DNA of 64,000 nucleotides from Siphonodentalium dalli (lineage: Eukaryota; Mollusca; Scaphopoda; Gadilida; Siphonodentaliidae): NCBI GenBank assembly GCA_032622095.1, contig CP136061.1, forward strand, positions 37,391,797 through 37,455,796, given 5' to 3'. Each line of letters starts with the position of its first letter. Positions within the stretch are counted from its first letter, which is position 1. Below the pieces are notes generated by a model. That model saw nothing but the letters and a program-made list of their open reading frames with translations. It did not search any database and was not told the DNA's origin. Made by a program: the position numbers and the translations under genes. Below, piece by piece: positions 36,650 to 49,275 of the stretch.

Positions 36650-37989
36650 TTAAGGGAAGAATAATGTGGAAACACAACATTATATTATAGCTGATGACAG
36701 CCCAGAAAGCGATTTGATAGTGAAACGGACACCTTATTTAAACTCTCGATAAGTTACAGTCATAAAACAGTAATATGAAATATACATCAATAAGTTACAA
36801 AGCAAAATCGTTAACACCTTAATTAACACCTTAATTAACATACCTGTCTATTAAACTAACATAACAATTATGTCATACAAAATCATAATTAGTGATGTAT
36901 GAAGCAGCACCATGATATCGGCCAGGTTCAGATACAAGAACATCTAACATCAGTCAATATTAATTACTAATGGTCAGCTGATTCATGTCATTGCCAAAGA
37001 TTTAAATTTTCTGAATGGTTTTGGGTCAAAATGACTAACACAATTGTGCAGGTCATTCAGAAATTGAGTGGGCTGAAAGAGTTGGAAATTCTCAGAAATA
37101 AACAATATTTTTAAGGATTAATTTGTTACTTTATATGTGGTTTGTAGATTTATTGTGCAGCAGTAAAATGTGGGCCTCTATTTGCAGCTTATGCTTATAG
37201 ATATGAATACAAGCAGGCAGAAATTCTTCCGTTAGCTATTTATTTTTCATTGTCTGATCATTTTGTTATCAGCAGTCACTCTACAAGCTGCACTTGTCAG
37301 TGCAATATCTAGCATTCATCTTTTTATATGAACAGAAGTTAGGAGTTCTTGGATCTATATCTGGCTATTGCACAATACCTGACGATGTGGGGTAAAATAT
37401 GTAGATATTATCCAGGTCTGGCTCATGATTCAAGGTCTGGCTCATGATTCATGAATCTGATTATATATATTCCGATTTGTGCATAATGTGAAAATTGAGC
37501 TATAGCTTTGATTTCTGTATCCACCATGAACCATTTCCTTTGAAACCCATTATTTACTTCTTATTTGTATTAACAACAATTGATGCCAGGAATAATCAGT
37601 TTCCAAAATAAAGTGATTTTATGGAGTTGGAAGAAAATAAAAAAAAAATATTCCAAAGTAAATCATTAAAAGTCCACTTTCTCTGATTTCCTGCTAAAAA
37701 AAAAAATCCTGCTGAATTTTTTTGAATATTCTCATATCAACATATTACATGTAATATTAAACATTAGCTGACACAAATAATTGTGATCATTCCCTTATAA
37801 TATTTGATGATAAACTGATATAGCTTGATTTGCACATTGTGCACAAATCGGACTTTATTGTGAGATTTGAACATGAGCCAGACCTGTTACATGTATATGG
37901 GGCCATGGTCTGTCACAACTGACTCTCTTTAACTCCTACATGTTAATAAATATCGAGTCCCAGAAACAACTATGGACAAAAGGCATAAC
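36650..37989. other. Non-coding sequence
   Basis: No gene or element ends seen. A short tandem of AGGTCTGGCTCATGATTC (two units) lies near 37414-37455. Confidence 0.4.
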
Positions 37990-38449
37990 CAGGCCTGAGT
38001 TTAGTGTGTCTTGTCATTTGCAGAATGAGGTCCCCAGAGGGTGAATATAGTGACGCTATCCCACATAGCAGGCTAGCATCAGCAAATTCACCCTCTAGGG
38101 ACCTCATTCTGCTTAGGCCTCATCTTCTGTGGAAAGTTTCTATATTATCAAATTTCTATAGAAACTTCTTCATATAGATTCTATTTATTTTTTAGTTTAG
38201 TTTCTCTATATCCCCAAATTGGCAGACGACACATTGAATAATCGAGGTTCCCAATAGGTGTACATCACAATATTCACCATTTGGGAACTTCAATCTGAGT
38301 CCGTGTCTGCCATAGCAGATGAGGCCATGCAGGATGAGGTCCCCAGAGGGTGAATTTGATTATGCTAGCCCACTGAGCAGGATAGTGTCACTAAATTACC
38401 CTCTGGGGACCTCATTCTGCAAATGACAGGCACACTAAATTCAGGCATG
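37990..38449. mobile_element. Family E element, full length
   Basis: Ends CAGGCCTGAGTTTAGTGTG and CACACTAAATTCAGGC are inverted; two hairpin blocks and an AT-rich core. The end variant GAGTTTAG is shared by both termini. Confidence 0.7.
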
Positions 38450-38519
38450 GGCACAACATTCAAAAGGGCACCTTTTTCAGTGATTTGTCATCAACTCATT
38501 TGAGGGACTTCTGACTTAA

Positions 38520-38774
38520 CCCTTTCATGACGGGAGCTGCGCTGGTGCAGCATTAAATATCCTGTGCCAGTGCATTCTCTTATATATGCCAGTCTCCCAT
38601 AGGGAGCCTCGCATATATAAGAGAATGTTGTGGCTTACAATGTCTAGGTAAATATTGTTAGGCCAGTGTGTTCCCTTATACATGTGAGGCTCCCTATGGG
38701 AGACTCGCATATATAAGAGAATGCATTGGCACAGGGTTTTCCCAAAATTTCAGGAAGCTTCAGTCATGGAAGGG
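38520..38774. mobile_element. Family C TTAA element with CCCATAGGGAG hairpins
   Basis: TTAA on both sides; CCCTTTCATGA at the left and TCATGGAAGGG at the right. It carries the GCATTCTCTTATATATGC cassette twice, with centre TCTCCCATAGGGAGCC instead of TCGACCATAGGTCG. Confidence 0.75.
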
Positions 38775-38927
38775 TTAATAAGTTCAATAAACAATGTTAG
38801 GCTCTGTAATTTATCTGAAAGTCCATATGAATGTGCAAACACTTTGGATAGAACGTTTATCTCTTGTTTTAAAACTGGAAACTTCTATTATTAGATCATC
38901 CCTACAAATGGAAAATACCAATGTATA

Positions 38928-39140
38928 CAGTAATGCCCTAAGTAATCGACTCTTTAACTACAGCAGAATTATGGGTAACTTTTCAGGATTTAGTCGGGAA
39001 TATTTGGTTGTTGCCATTCATCGGAAAGCTCTCGGGGAGAGCTTTCCGATGAATGGCAAAAGCCATATTTCTGACCAAATCCTGAAAAGTTACCCATAAT
39101 TCTGCTGTAGTTAAAGAGTCGATTACTTAGGGCATTAACT
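38928..39140. mobile_element. Family D foldback MITE, downstream of the - strand gene
   Basis: Private GACTCTTTAACTACAGC in both arms; ends about 95 bases from the stop codon of the - strand gene. Confidence 0.75.
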
Positions 39141-39234
39141 ATACATACCAAACTGAAAGAGAAAATCCTTTCAGAAATAAACGGGTTACATAAATGTTGA
39201 TTGCTGAATAAATGTTTTTCAAACACTCTAACAT

Positions 39235-39390
39235 TTAGTTAGTGAACTTCCTTTCAAACATAGGTGAACACGTCAAATCAAGTATTTCAAATTCTTCTGC
39301 TGTGGCACTGAGGCGTTGTGGATAGGAGACGTACGGCGCTGAGTTCAACCCGGTCGTGTTCAGGCTGAGGCTACTCTGTCGCTGCTGACT
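39235..39390 (-). CDS. Terminal coding exon of the - strand gene
   Basis: 52 codons including TAA at 39235-39237, after acceptor tttgtttacag. It encodes SQQRQSSLSLNTTGLNSAP and the tail EEFEILDLTCSPMFERKFTN. With the exons at 42666 and 45154 it gives at least 188 residues of a coiled-coil protein with a disordered tail. The function is unknown to me. Confidence 0.7.
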   Translation of the reverse strand, partial: SQQRQSSLSLNTTGLNSAPYVSYPQRLSATAEEFEILDLTCSPMFERKFTN

Positions 39391-42047
39391 CTGTAAACAA
39401 AAATAAAAAATATGAAAAAAGATGAGAGGTTCCAGAATATGGTCAATTAGCTTTCAGACAGGGGTGTAACCAGAGGAGGGGGTTCAGGGGGGGGGCGGCT
39501 ATAGCCCCCTGTCGGGGGGATTGTAGCCCCTAGCTATGTCGGTGAAATCCTGGTGCCACCCCTGCTTTTGGACTTTACATTCTTTGCCCAAAAAAAATAT
39601 CACAAAATTGACCATCATCTGCGTTCCCAGTCCCAAAAATATCCAAAAATTTAATGTTGACAGTCCCGTGCAGTCCCAAAAGAACTGTGAAATCGATGGC
39701 TGTGAGTGCACCCAATACTAATTTAGATGATTCTGCAATATATGTGGTAACATTTCATCATGAAAACCTGAACTACAAATTATATAATAATAAAATATGC
39801 TGTGTTTTCAAAAACTTGATCAACTTCCCTCATATATTAAATGGATGCAATTATTTAGCACATTCTACAGTATACAAGATTCAATTTATTTAATACTTGC
39901 TGAATTTTAGCCTTTATTCAGCATTGGAGGGGCCACATGGCAGAGCCTTTATTAAGTGGCAGCCTCTTTTTGCGCTTCAAGCCATTTTGATTGTTTAAAT
40001 ATTAGGATTAAAAAAAAAAAAATGAATTTAAAAATTGATTTTTAAACACTAACGCTATTATCAGGGTACCCTGAGTCACCAAATTTGGTTGAAATCGGTC
40101 CAAGAGTCTGGGAGAAAAATCTGAACAGATCCCACTCTTTTACATATACAGATGTTGTGCACCAAAAGCTTCTCAACTAAAGAGAAGTAACTCTATTGTT
40201 ATTTAATACTTGGTGTATCAAAAGCATCTCAGCTGAAGAGAAGTAACTCTATTGTTAAGTTACTAGTTATGGAAATGGTATTGCCCCTTGGTTTGTTCAA
40301 GTATTAAAATGTGCATCTGGTGTGATTAATTACCCTGTTAAAAGTTTGTTATAAAGTCACTTAAATTTGGGGATTATTTAAATAGCCAATTGTAAGTTGT
40401 TAGATAGTATTGTTTGAATGACTATTATGAGAGATAATACATCTATGAATGATCAAACATGTTCTATAGATCATCAGATTGGATAATATATTTAGAGGAT
40501 ATTACTTGGTTGGTTTGATATTAGGCCTGATATCAGCTCAAAGTAACCTCATATCATATAAGGTTACCGAGGGCTGATATCAAGATAAAATGATATTACT
40601 CGGTTTGGTGATGTCGTAAAATGATATTACTCAGTTTAAGGACAAACTGAAGCGATATTCAATTCACATAGTTTGATAGCAGGCCGTTCTGGACAAAACT
40701 GTCATATCAAATTAATAATAATATGTAAATCCCCTGTGACAAATACAGCATAAAGTCACTTGCCCAAGATGAATAATATACTGGTAGTAACCATTTGGTA
40801 ACTGAATACTTAATGATGGATATAGTTACTTGCATGAATTCAATTGAAGTATTTAAAGGGATGTTGTAGCCCTGTGAATCAACGGTTTGCAGTCAATTAA
40901 AATCTCAAATCGAATAAAGAGTGATATTAGCAATTGAATCAAATCTCGAATTAACTATATGCATGGGTAATTAATCCAAATGCATGGGGACAGTGATGTA
41001 AACATAATTGATGTTATTTTAATATACTATATACAGCAAGTGACTAAATTGATGGCGTATTTGTGCTACTGTTCACACATAGGTTTGGTTCGCACATTCG
41101 TAAAATGTTTTCAATATTTTAAATGCACACTACATTTGGGTGATCAGGAGAGAACAGCACTATAATCTTTCTTTTCTTTGCTGCCTTGTCATTGGTACAA
41201 ATCAATTCAGCAAGACAAATTAAATCAGCATAAATTTAGAACAAGACAGCTTCAACCTTGTGTTCGTTTTCTTGCACAAGAATGCAAAAAAGACTGATTT
41301 TAAAATATTTGAATCAGGCCAAAACAAATTATACCTGTATTTCTGGTGAAACGAATAGGGGCAGGCGGGTGGCTTTTCATTTTATTTAATTTTTTCATTT
41401 TATTATCAACTTTGCTCAAAATAAATATGAATACCCCCCACCTCCCGGACTTCTTCTCCTTGTTTGTAATGTACTATAAAATAATAAAACTAAGTACATA
41501 ATAATATAGTATACATGTAGTGTAATTTATTGTTTTATTGAATAAAACATGAACAAATTTATTGATTCAGCTGTGACCTAACTGAAGTGTGGTATAATTT
41601 CCAGTTTAACAGTACATGCAATGTGTCCATTTTGGCGGAAATGAATCAGTTTACAAGGAAAATAAAATCGGATGCGTACTAATTTTGCAAAATCAATAAA
41701 ATGAAAATGGTCAGGGTGCCGGAATAGGGGCGGGCGGGTCACTAGAAACACAGGTCATTTTAATTTTGGCCTCATATGATAAAATAAAATAAAATCTAAC
41801 AGCTGAGTTGAATCGAACCTAAAACTCAAAGCTTCGCAGGGCCCTAGGATGTTCATGTAATGACAAATGAGTTGCTGAGTTGCCATTTGCTTTTATAATG
41901 AGAATCCATCCAGTAATTAAAGAGGTAAATTTACTGGTAACTCATTGGGTTGAACACAAAATTGTTATCCTAGCTTTTCATAGCAAAGACAGCTGTATAT
42001 GTTCTGCCCATGGTCTAAATGTGCAATTTTACGTGACCGCTGATTAA
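39391..42047. other. Large intron of the - strand gene
   Basis: A G-rich stretch lies at 39480-39520 and a paired 'AGCATCTCA...GAAGAGAAGTAACTCTATTG' direct repeat at 40165-40260. No further exon is seen. Confidence 0.4.
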
Positions 42048-42439
42048 CCCTTTACCCAACAGAAGGGCCCTGTGCCAATGCATTCTCTTATATATGCGAG
42101 TCGACCATAGGTCGCCTCGCATATATAAGAGAATGCATTGGCTTAACACATTAAAAATTATAAAATTGTTAAAGAATGTAAGAAAAAATGGTAAAAAGTG
42201 TTAAAAAAAGATTTTTTTTAGGCCAATGCATTCTCTTATATATGCGAGGCGACCTATGGTCGACTCGCATATATAAGAGAATGCATTGGCACAGGGCATA
42301 ACTGTAACCATCACAATGTGGTCAATGAGCTGGTTCCAATGATATCCATATTTGTATGGTTTTATTGAGACAGACCCAAGATAATTTAGGCTGTTGCAGC
42401 TTTATTTGGCCGTTTTTGGCCGGTTTGTTGGGTAAAGGG
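42048..42439 (+). mobile_element. Family A twin-hairpin MITE
   Basis: Left flank TTAA, right flank ATAA. Both hairpins and the linker are intact. Right part carries variants (GACCCAAGATAATTTAGG) shared with the copy at 5803. Confidence 0.8.
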
Positions 42440-42665
42440 ATAAAAAATTCAAACAGACACGAACGAAACAATATCATATTTATTAAAAAATATAAGAAAA
42501 ATACATATTTTTAATGCTATATATCAACAAATTGATACCTCTTATCAAATCATGTCTATGTAATTTAGGGAATTGAATGAGCAAAATCTGCTTAAACAAA
42601 ATTGTTTTGGGTCGGTTTATCGCTGGGGTGGGTTATCATGGAGCCGGTGGATATATATGTGTTAC

Positions 42666-42854
42666 CTGTTTGCGAATGTTAAATGGAGATGTGTGTTCCT
42701 CTTCCTCCATGGGGGATGATGGTATTGATTGTGTACATGGGGCCAGTGGTCTCGCTGTTGACTGGGTTGAGGCTGTGGATATTCGTGATGATGTGGACAT
42801 GGCTCTCTTTCTGAAAGGTCGCCTTGGCTCTCCGTCAAGGTCGTCTTCCTCGGA
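42666..42854 (-). CDS. Ser/Thr-rich coding exon of the - strand gene
   Basis: 63 codons between acceptor tctcttttcag and donor AAACAG|gtaacac, phase 0 at both ends. It begins with acidic SEEDDLDGEP, then basic RRPFRKRAMSTSSRIS, then a Ser/Thr/Pro-rich low-complexity stretch, ending SPFNIRKQ. RKRAMS would suit a basophilic kinase site. Phase and strand match the neighbours at 45154 and 39235. Confidence 0.75.
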
Positions 42855-42903
42855 CTGAAAAGAGAAAATAGTTTATTAGTTATATATATACACTAGCCGA
42901 TGA

Positions 42904-43545
42904 GCCCGACGTTGTCCAGGCTATTCAAAAACCAAATTTCAAGTCGATAGCTCTACCCAGCCCGACGTTGTCCGGGCTATTCAAAAACCAAATTTCAAGT
43001 CGATAGCTCTACCCGTTTCCGAGATCTGGTCTGCGCATGCGCGAAGCTGGCGTCGCACGGGCTCGGCGACCCGATAAAATTTGTATCCAGGGCAAGATAC
43101 ATTCACATACCAAATTTCAAGTCGATAGCTCCACCCGTTTCCGAGATCTCGTCTGTGCATGCGCGAAGCTGGTGTCGCACGGGCTCGGCAACCTGATAAA
43201 ATTCGTATCTGGGGCAAGATACATTCACATAGCAAATTTCAAGTCGATAGCTCCACCCGTTTCCGAGATCTCGTCTGCGCATGCACGAAGCTGGCATCGC
43301 ACGGGCTCGGCGACCCGATAAAATTCGTATCCGGGGCAAGATACATTCACATAGCAAATTTCAAGTCGATAGCTCCACCCGTTTCCGAGATCTCGTCTGC
43401 GCATGTGCGAAGCGGGCGCCGCACGGGCTCGCCAATACAACGTCGACAGCCTGGTCAAACTACACACACATACCAAGTTTCGTCCCGATCGGTCGAGAAT
43501 CGTAGATTTGTATAAATGACATACAGACAGACAAACAGAGGTCTT
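42904..43545. repeat. Tandem 122-bp repeat, about four units
   Basis: Unit contains 'AAATTTCAAGTCGATAGCTC', 'CCCGTTTCCGAGATC' and 'GCGCATGCGCGAAGCTGG'. It recurs every 122 bases to about 43430, then a tail with AAGTTTCGTCCCGATCGGTC and ACAGACAGACAAACAGAG. Open frames on both strands shift each unit because 122 is not a multiple of 3. It abuts the exon at 42666-42854. Confidence 0.75.
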
Positions 43546-44660
43546 CAAAATATATATGAGATAACCTGTGAATTTTGCACTAAAGTGATTTACCAATTGA
43601 TCTATTGCTATATAATGTCAGTCTATGATTAAGTTATAATGATAATGTGGATGTGCAACAATAAATTATGAAAAAGAATTGAGAGATAATAACCATATCC
43701 CCTAAGATAGAAATTTTCACTTTCACACTATCGATGTGTGATTGTTTCTAGATCAAGTTCATACCTGAATACAGTGATGCAAGATGCCTGCGAAAATATA
43801 CATTTGTCTCTGTCAGTAATGAAAGAGGTTTCCACTAAAAAGCACAAGATATCCTACATACACATGCAAATTAAAAAGGGCTTTGTAAAATTGGAAAAAT
43901 AAAGAAGCAAAAAGTATATAGATTAGGCCCAGGAAACAGAACTTTTCAGATGATATGAAATTTGATATCGAATCAGAAGACCGATATTGATAACAAATAA
44001 AATTGCCAATAGAATTGATTCTCAAGTTGGTCGCGATTTTTTACTATATAAGGCATTGGGAAAAGTTCAGTGTGCATTTTTGAAAGTAAATAACATGTGT
44101 GATTCTCTGGTTTTAAAATTTAAATATTCCGATTCAGTTTTAGTTATTACCGATTAAACTTTAGTATTTAAACTTAAATATTCCAGGGATTGTACACGAG
44201 TAAAATAATTATGTAGTTATCAGTTAATCCCGATGCGAGTTGAAATCAAACAAACCGATTCTTGGCGTGATCATGTGACACTATATTTAGTGATATATTT
44301 ACATGTACACCCACAATTGTGCATATTAATAGAGCACATATAGGCCTATATTCATCCGATATCTAGCACAATTTATTAATCAGTTACCGATTGAACATAA
44401 AATTCTGGATAGCCTAGCCTAGGCCCTTTTTAGACAGTTGCACATTTTGATGATACATAAGTGAACCAACCTCTGATAATTTATGACAAAACTGTGCATC
44501 AAATAAAAGGTTGCTGACCAAAATGTCCCCCAACAAAGGTGGTAGGTTTGAAGGATTTATGGTTTTCAGATCCCTATACTACAAACTGTTGTAAAATTGA
44601 TAACACCAATATGACACAAAGCGCATATTCACTAAATATGTTGCACATTTTCAATGTGTG
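43546..44660. other. Intronic sequence, no feature supported
   Basis: AT-rich, between the 122-bp array and the ATAACTC repeats; no exon signals with coding content. Confidence 0.4.
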
Positions 44661-44879
44661 GAGAAAGGGTCAATAACTCTAAAATAAAAAACATAAAACA
44701 TTTCTATGTCGAAAAATGGAAATAACTCCACCAAAATGACTCAGACTGAACTCAAAATCACAGGTTGCCATGCTGGTTGACATCTGTGCCAAGTTTAAAA
44801 AGAATTGACTGGAAAATGACGAAATACAGGCTCGGACAAAATATGCATTCCAGGATGAACAATTCTATGTTGAAACAGT

Positions 44880-44970
44880 GCAATAACTCCAGTAAAATGA
44901 GTCCGACCAAACTAACGAGAGTCCGACCAAACTAACGAGAGTCCGACCAAACTAACGAGAGTCCGACCAA
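44880..44970 (+). repeat. 20-bp tandem repeat inside an ATAACTC-type repeat
   Basis: GAGTCCGACCAAACTAAC-type unit occurs four times in a row. Confidence 0.85.
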
Positions 44971-45153
44971 ACTCAAAATTACAGATGTGCAGGTTGCCAT
45001 GCTGGTTGATATATGTGCCAAGTTTAAAAATAATTGACCAGAAATTGACAGAATACAGGTTTGGACAAAAGATCTGATGGACGTATTGGACGGACAAGGG
45101 TCATTACTATAGTCCTCCGGCAGAATGTCGGGGGACAATTAATCTTTACTCAC

Positions 45154-45375
45154 TGTGACGTCAGGACTGCTGATCGGTATATTTTTGGCGATATCGCTCT
45201 CGATTGATCTCTTCTTCCTAATCTCGATCATCATTTCGCGGAATTCCTCTTTGAGATGTTCGATCTTGTTGATTAGTCGGGAGTCTCGGCGTGACTTGAT
45301 TTTCCTTGCTTCTAGATCTAACTGAACTTTCAGTTCGTGCAGCTCACGTTGAACCATCGCCATCTTCAATTGCAG
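45154..45375 (-). CDS. Coiled-coil coding exon of the - strand gene
   Basis: 74 codons between acceptor cttcttctctag and donor GTCACA|gtgagt, phase 0 at both ends. The first 55 residues are a charged heptad-like coiled coil (MAMVQRELHELKVQLDLEA, INKIEHLKEEFREMMIEI), ending with a short NIPISSPDVT. The ATG at 45363 has A at -3 and G at +4 and could be a start if transcription begins near 47.0 kb. Otherwise the frame is open from LQLK upstream. I do not recognise a family. Confidence 0.75.
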
Positions 45376-45423
45376 CTAGAGAAGAAGCGTCATGTTTTAT
45401 GTTTATAGCATGTACATTGAAAT

Positions 45424-45856
45424 CAAGGCTTGAAATAGATTGTCTGACATTTGCAGTATGTGCAGTCTCCAGTTAGTGATGCAATCCAGCACAACGGGCT
45501 AGCATTACCAAATTCACTCTCTGGGGACCTCATTCTGCTTAAGCCTATCTTCTGGGAAGTATCTATAGTCTCAAATTAACATTGTTTTTAGTTACTTTTT
45601 CCCTTCTGGGAAGTTTTTTTTTAATTTGCAGAAGATAAATTTCATAATCGAGGTGACTAATGGGCAAACATCACCAACTTCAACTGGGGAACTTCAATCT
45701 GATCCTATATAGGTCTTCCATAGCAGTTGAGGCCTAAGCAGAATGAGGTCCCCAAAGGGTGAAGTTGGTGATGGTAGCCCGCTGTGCGGAATAGCATACT
45801 AAATTCACCCTTTGGGGACCTCATTCTGCAAATGGCAGACACTATATCCATGCTTG
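45424..45856. mobile_element. Family E element, full length
   Basis: CAAGGCTTGAAATAG end, two hairpin blocks, AT-rich core and an inverted right end. It starts about 50 bases upstream of the coiled-coil exon acceptor. Confidence 0.65.
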
Positions 45857-46594
45857 ATGAAATTATAGACGACAATGACAACATTATACAGTTGTTAAAT
45901 TCACAAACTACACAGGTTTGTATTTTATAAATGACATGGGGCCTAAAAAAGGACTTCCAGTATAATTGAGGCTCCAACAAATTTATGTATGTCATAAAAA
46001 TGAAAATCGCCATATCCACATTCAAGAAATATAACCAGGGTTTCTTTACCGCAATTAATCGCGGTGCCACAGCTATCACAGAACCATTAACTGTGGTGCA
46101 GTTATGGTTTTACCACAGTTATCAATGCATAATAAGGCCAAATAAAAAAGTACCTTCGTTTCCGGTAACGGAGGGGAAAAAATTAGGGTAAGGAGGGGGG
46201 TAAACCTCTTATTTCCCCCTCAAATTCCCATAAAGCACAAGGTAATAATAGCCCTTAATGTATTGTAGATACAGATATACTATGTAATACTGTATATAGT
46301 CTATCTAGATATAATATTGTAATGAACTTGCAAGGCACTTTATTTTATATTCTTTTATTTAAGTTTTTATTTATCATTTGACCTGGCAATAACAGGAGCC
46401 AGACTGCTTGTACAAATCTCGCATATAGGAGTGGCTGTCTTTTATCGTTTGTCTTAGGGAAGCTTTCACCACACCACTACCTTCCCCACATTGGACACAA
46501 AAATACTAAGTCAATACCTCTATAAAACTGATATAGACATTATTCTAGTAGTTGAAATGATTATTTACAAATTATAGTCAGGACTATTATATAA

Positions 46595-46754
46595 GGATTA
46601 ACTGTCATGTGGACTGTTTTTATGGAGATGTAACCGTGAGGTAATTGGTCATAACTTGTGTAAAACCCGAAGGGTTTTACATACAAGTTATGACCACTTA
46701 CCTCACGGTTACATCTCCATAAAAACAGTCCAAATGACAGTTAATCCTTATATT
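46595..46754. mobile_element. Foldback element of about 160 bp
   Basis: AAGGATTAACTGTCAT...AAAACCC / GGGTTTT...ATGACAGTTAATCCTT pair over almost the full length; flanks are AT-rich and no duplication is certain. Confidence 0.7.
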
Positions 46755-46829
46755 TATATACATTTAGCGAAAAAGGCACTTTTGTAAATGTATTTAAATC
46801 GAAAAGTGTATCGTGACAAAACCAGCCCA

Positions 46830-47070
46830 AAATATCCCATAGCGCCCTTGGCAAAGTTAACAAGAACAACGAGGCTCTTTATATTGAAACATGATGATTT
46901 ATTAAGTCAATCCTGCGCGAGTCCAAATGCGCCCAAAACATTACGCGTTCTTCTTTCCGAAACCGACGACGCGTTGATGTAATTATGGGGCTGCAGTTAT
47001 GACCTGTTGCGCGTTCACTGAGAAATAATTGCAACTAGTCACGTGGGCGCCGACCAATGACCAATCGGAA
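46830..47070 (-). promoter_or_regulatory. Possible promoter or leader for the - strand gene
   Basis: A CpG-richer patch in AT-rich DNA with CACGTG (47040-47045) and two inverted CCAAT boxes close together, giving GATTGGTCATTGG on the - strand. It lies 1.5 kb upstream of the coiled-coil exon. No splice from here is proven, and this reading conflicts with including the exon at 58487. Confidence 0.3.
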
Positions 47071-47907
47071 TGCAGGATTTAGTGATAATCACACTTAGTA
47101 TGTAAATATATATGATTGATTCTTGGTATAATTTAGTACATGCATGTAGAATTAAGTCAAGGCTCCAAATATTTTTTTTTTACTGACTGTCAAAATGACA
47201 GACACCAAATGGATGGTATTGGTCATTTCAAAATGGTGCCTGTCAATATTTAGATGTACTGTATGAGACTGTATTTAATTTTCCAATCGACTTATTATTC
47301 GTCAATGATGCACACTTTTTGGTGAGCTTCCACTCGCCACCCAGGAAAAACCCATGTTATTATTGTTTTCAAAAGTTCAAAAACTTTACGTCGATTAATA
47401 AATACACAAGCAATACGTCGATTAATAAATACACATGCAATTCACAAACAACATAATTATATTCACTTTGAATTTATTTAAAATTAAAATAGAAATATTG
47501 ACCAGCCACTTATTTTGAGCCTTGAATTAAGTACATGTAGTTGAAAATTTAACAACAGATTGTTGAGAATTTGTATGAAATAATCAATTGTCATACCGGG
47601 TATATGTTCAAAGCCATTTAATTTCTATTAATCAACACCCCCAAACATATCAAATTGAGAATATAAACATATTCCATACCCATCAGTCTAAAAGACTTTG
47701 GGTTAAAGTTGCCTATTTTCGAGGTGGGGCGGTGGTTACCGGAAACAAAGGTATTTTTTTGTTTATGCCTAACCCAAGTTAATGGGTCAATTACTTATCG
47801 TAGTACAGTATTTCCATTTTTGACCATTATAATCTTCATAGGGCTTATAAATGGCAATATCCATATCATCAGATACAATGGTCAGGGGCATCGGAAGCAA
47901 CAAAGGC

Positions 47908-48155
47908 CAAACCTTGAAACAGTCTGTCATTTGCAGAATGAGGTCCCAAGAGGGTGGATTTAGTAATGCTACCCTGCAGTGGGCTAGCATCACCAAATTC
48001 ACCCTCTGGGGACCTCATTCTGCTTACACCTCAGCAGAATGAGGTTCCTAGAGGGTGAGTTTGGTGATGCTAGCCCGCTATGCAGGGTAGCATAACTAAA
48101 TTCACCCTCTGGGGACCTCATTCTGCAAATGACAGACACCCTATTTCAAGGCTTG
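47908..48155. mobile_element. Family E element lacking the AT-rich core
   Basis: Two hairpin blocks are fused directly; termini CAAACCTTGAAAC and CTATTTCAAGGCTTG. Confidence 0.7.
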
Positions 48156-49160
48156 TATACTAAATTATCAGAACCACTGTGTTTCTAATTGGAGATGGAG
48201 TTCATGTAACGATATACTCACAATCAGGGTCTGGACTGAACCGAAATTTAACTTTTGCCAAATGATATGTTTTGCCAAATTCTTTTAGGTATTTCTAAAT
48301 GCTATCACTGATAGTATCAGTTTCTGCAAAATTGAGTCTTATATTTCGACAATCGCTGTTTGAACGACGTTTGATATTGATAGGAAAGTAGTTAGTTATT
48401 AAATATTCTCGCCTCTCTACTGTGCTTTATCATACAATAACTGAAAAATAAAATTTTAGAAGGGTTGCTTCATGAGAAGGGAAGTCAAATGAGGATTAGA
48501 TATGTAACCGCCACCAAAATAAATACTAGTGGTCCCTCTTGTCCATAATAATGCTATCAGATTAACTGGTCCTAAACCTAATACAACATCACTAATACAA
48601 CAAGAGGTGTGCACTCGAGTGCTAGCATACCCCCACCGTGGCAAATTCAACCCGCATTATCTGTAAACCTAACAAAAAAGATTTTTAACTTTAAAGAAAA
48701 ATTCGGAATAATAATATCGATATGGTGTCACAAGAAACTTGTACAGAAAAAATTATTCAAATTGGTTCATATTTGTTAAAGTTATTAACTCGGACAGAAT
48801 TTTCTAAGTCAAAATAAGTCGAAAATGAAGTGTAATATTACGAAAAACAGTCCCTAGCCGCATCATGTAGAGAGGGTATTGTGAGAAGCATGTATACCAA
48901 AAATTATTGAAATCGGTTCATATTTGTTAAAGTTATTAAGTCGGACCGAACCGCAATTAGCATCATGCGGAGAGGCAGTACGTCCTAAGGAGATTGCATA
49001 CAAAAAATTATTGAAATCGGTTCATAGTTGTTCGAGTTATGAGGTCGGACGGACGGACACACGGAGGGAGAAAGCATGACGGACGGACGGACAGACAGAT
49101 GCAGTCAATCTTTCTTCGAAAGCGCTAGTCCCCCTCCCACAGGTGGGGGGGGGGGGTTTA
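48156..49160. other. Intronic repeats
   Basis: Holds degenerate 'TTGAAATCGGTTCATA(T/G)TTGTT' units (48755-49040) ending in GGACGGACGG, and a G12 run (49145-49156). Confidence 0.5.
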
Positions 49161-49275
49161 CAAAATTGAACATATCAAGAGCGAATCTGAAGCATATTTG
49201 TGTAATATCTGACTTATATTAGAGAGTTACTAAACTGATGTTTTAGATTTTATCTACCGATTATGTGAGGATATA

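Noticed and set aside
42981-43596. Overlapping open frames on both strands (83-124 residues)
   Set aside because: They follow the 122-bp tandem repeat, changing frame each unit; no splice or start context.
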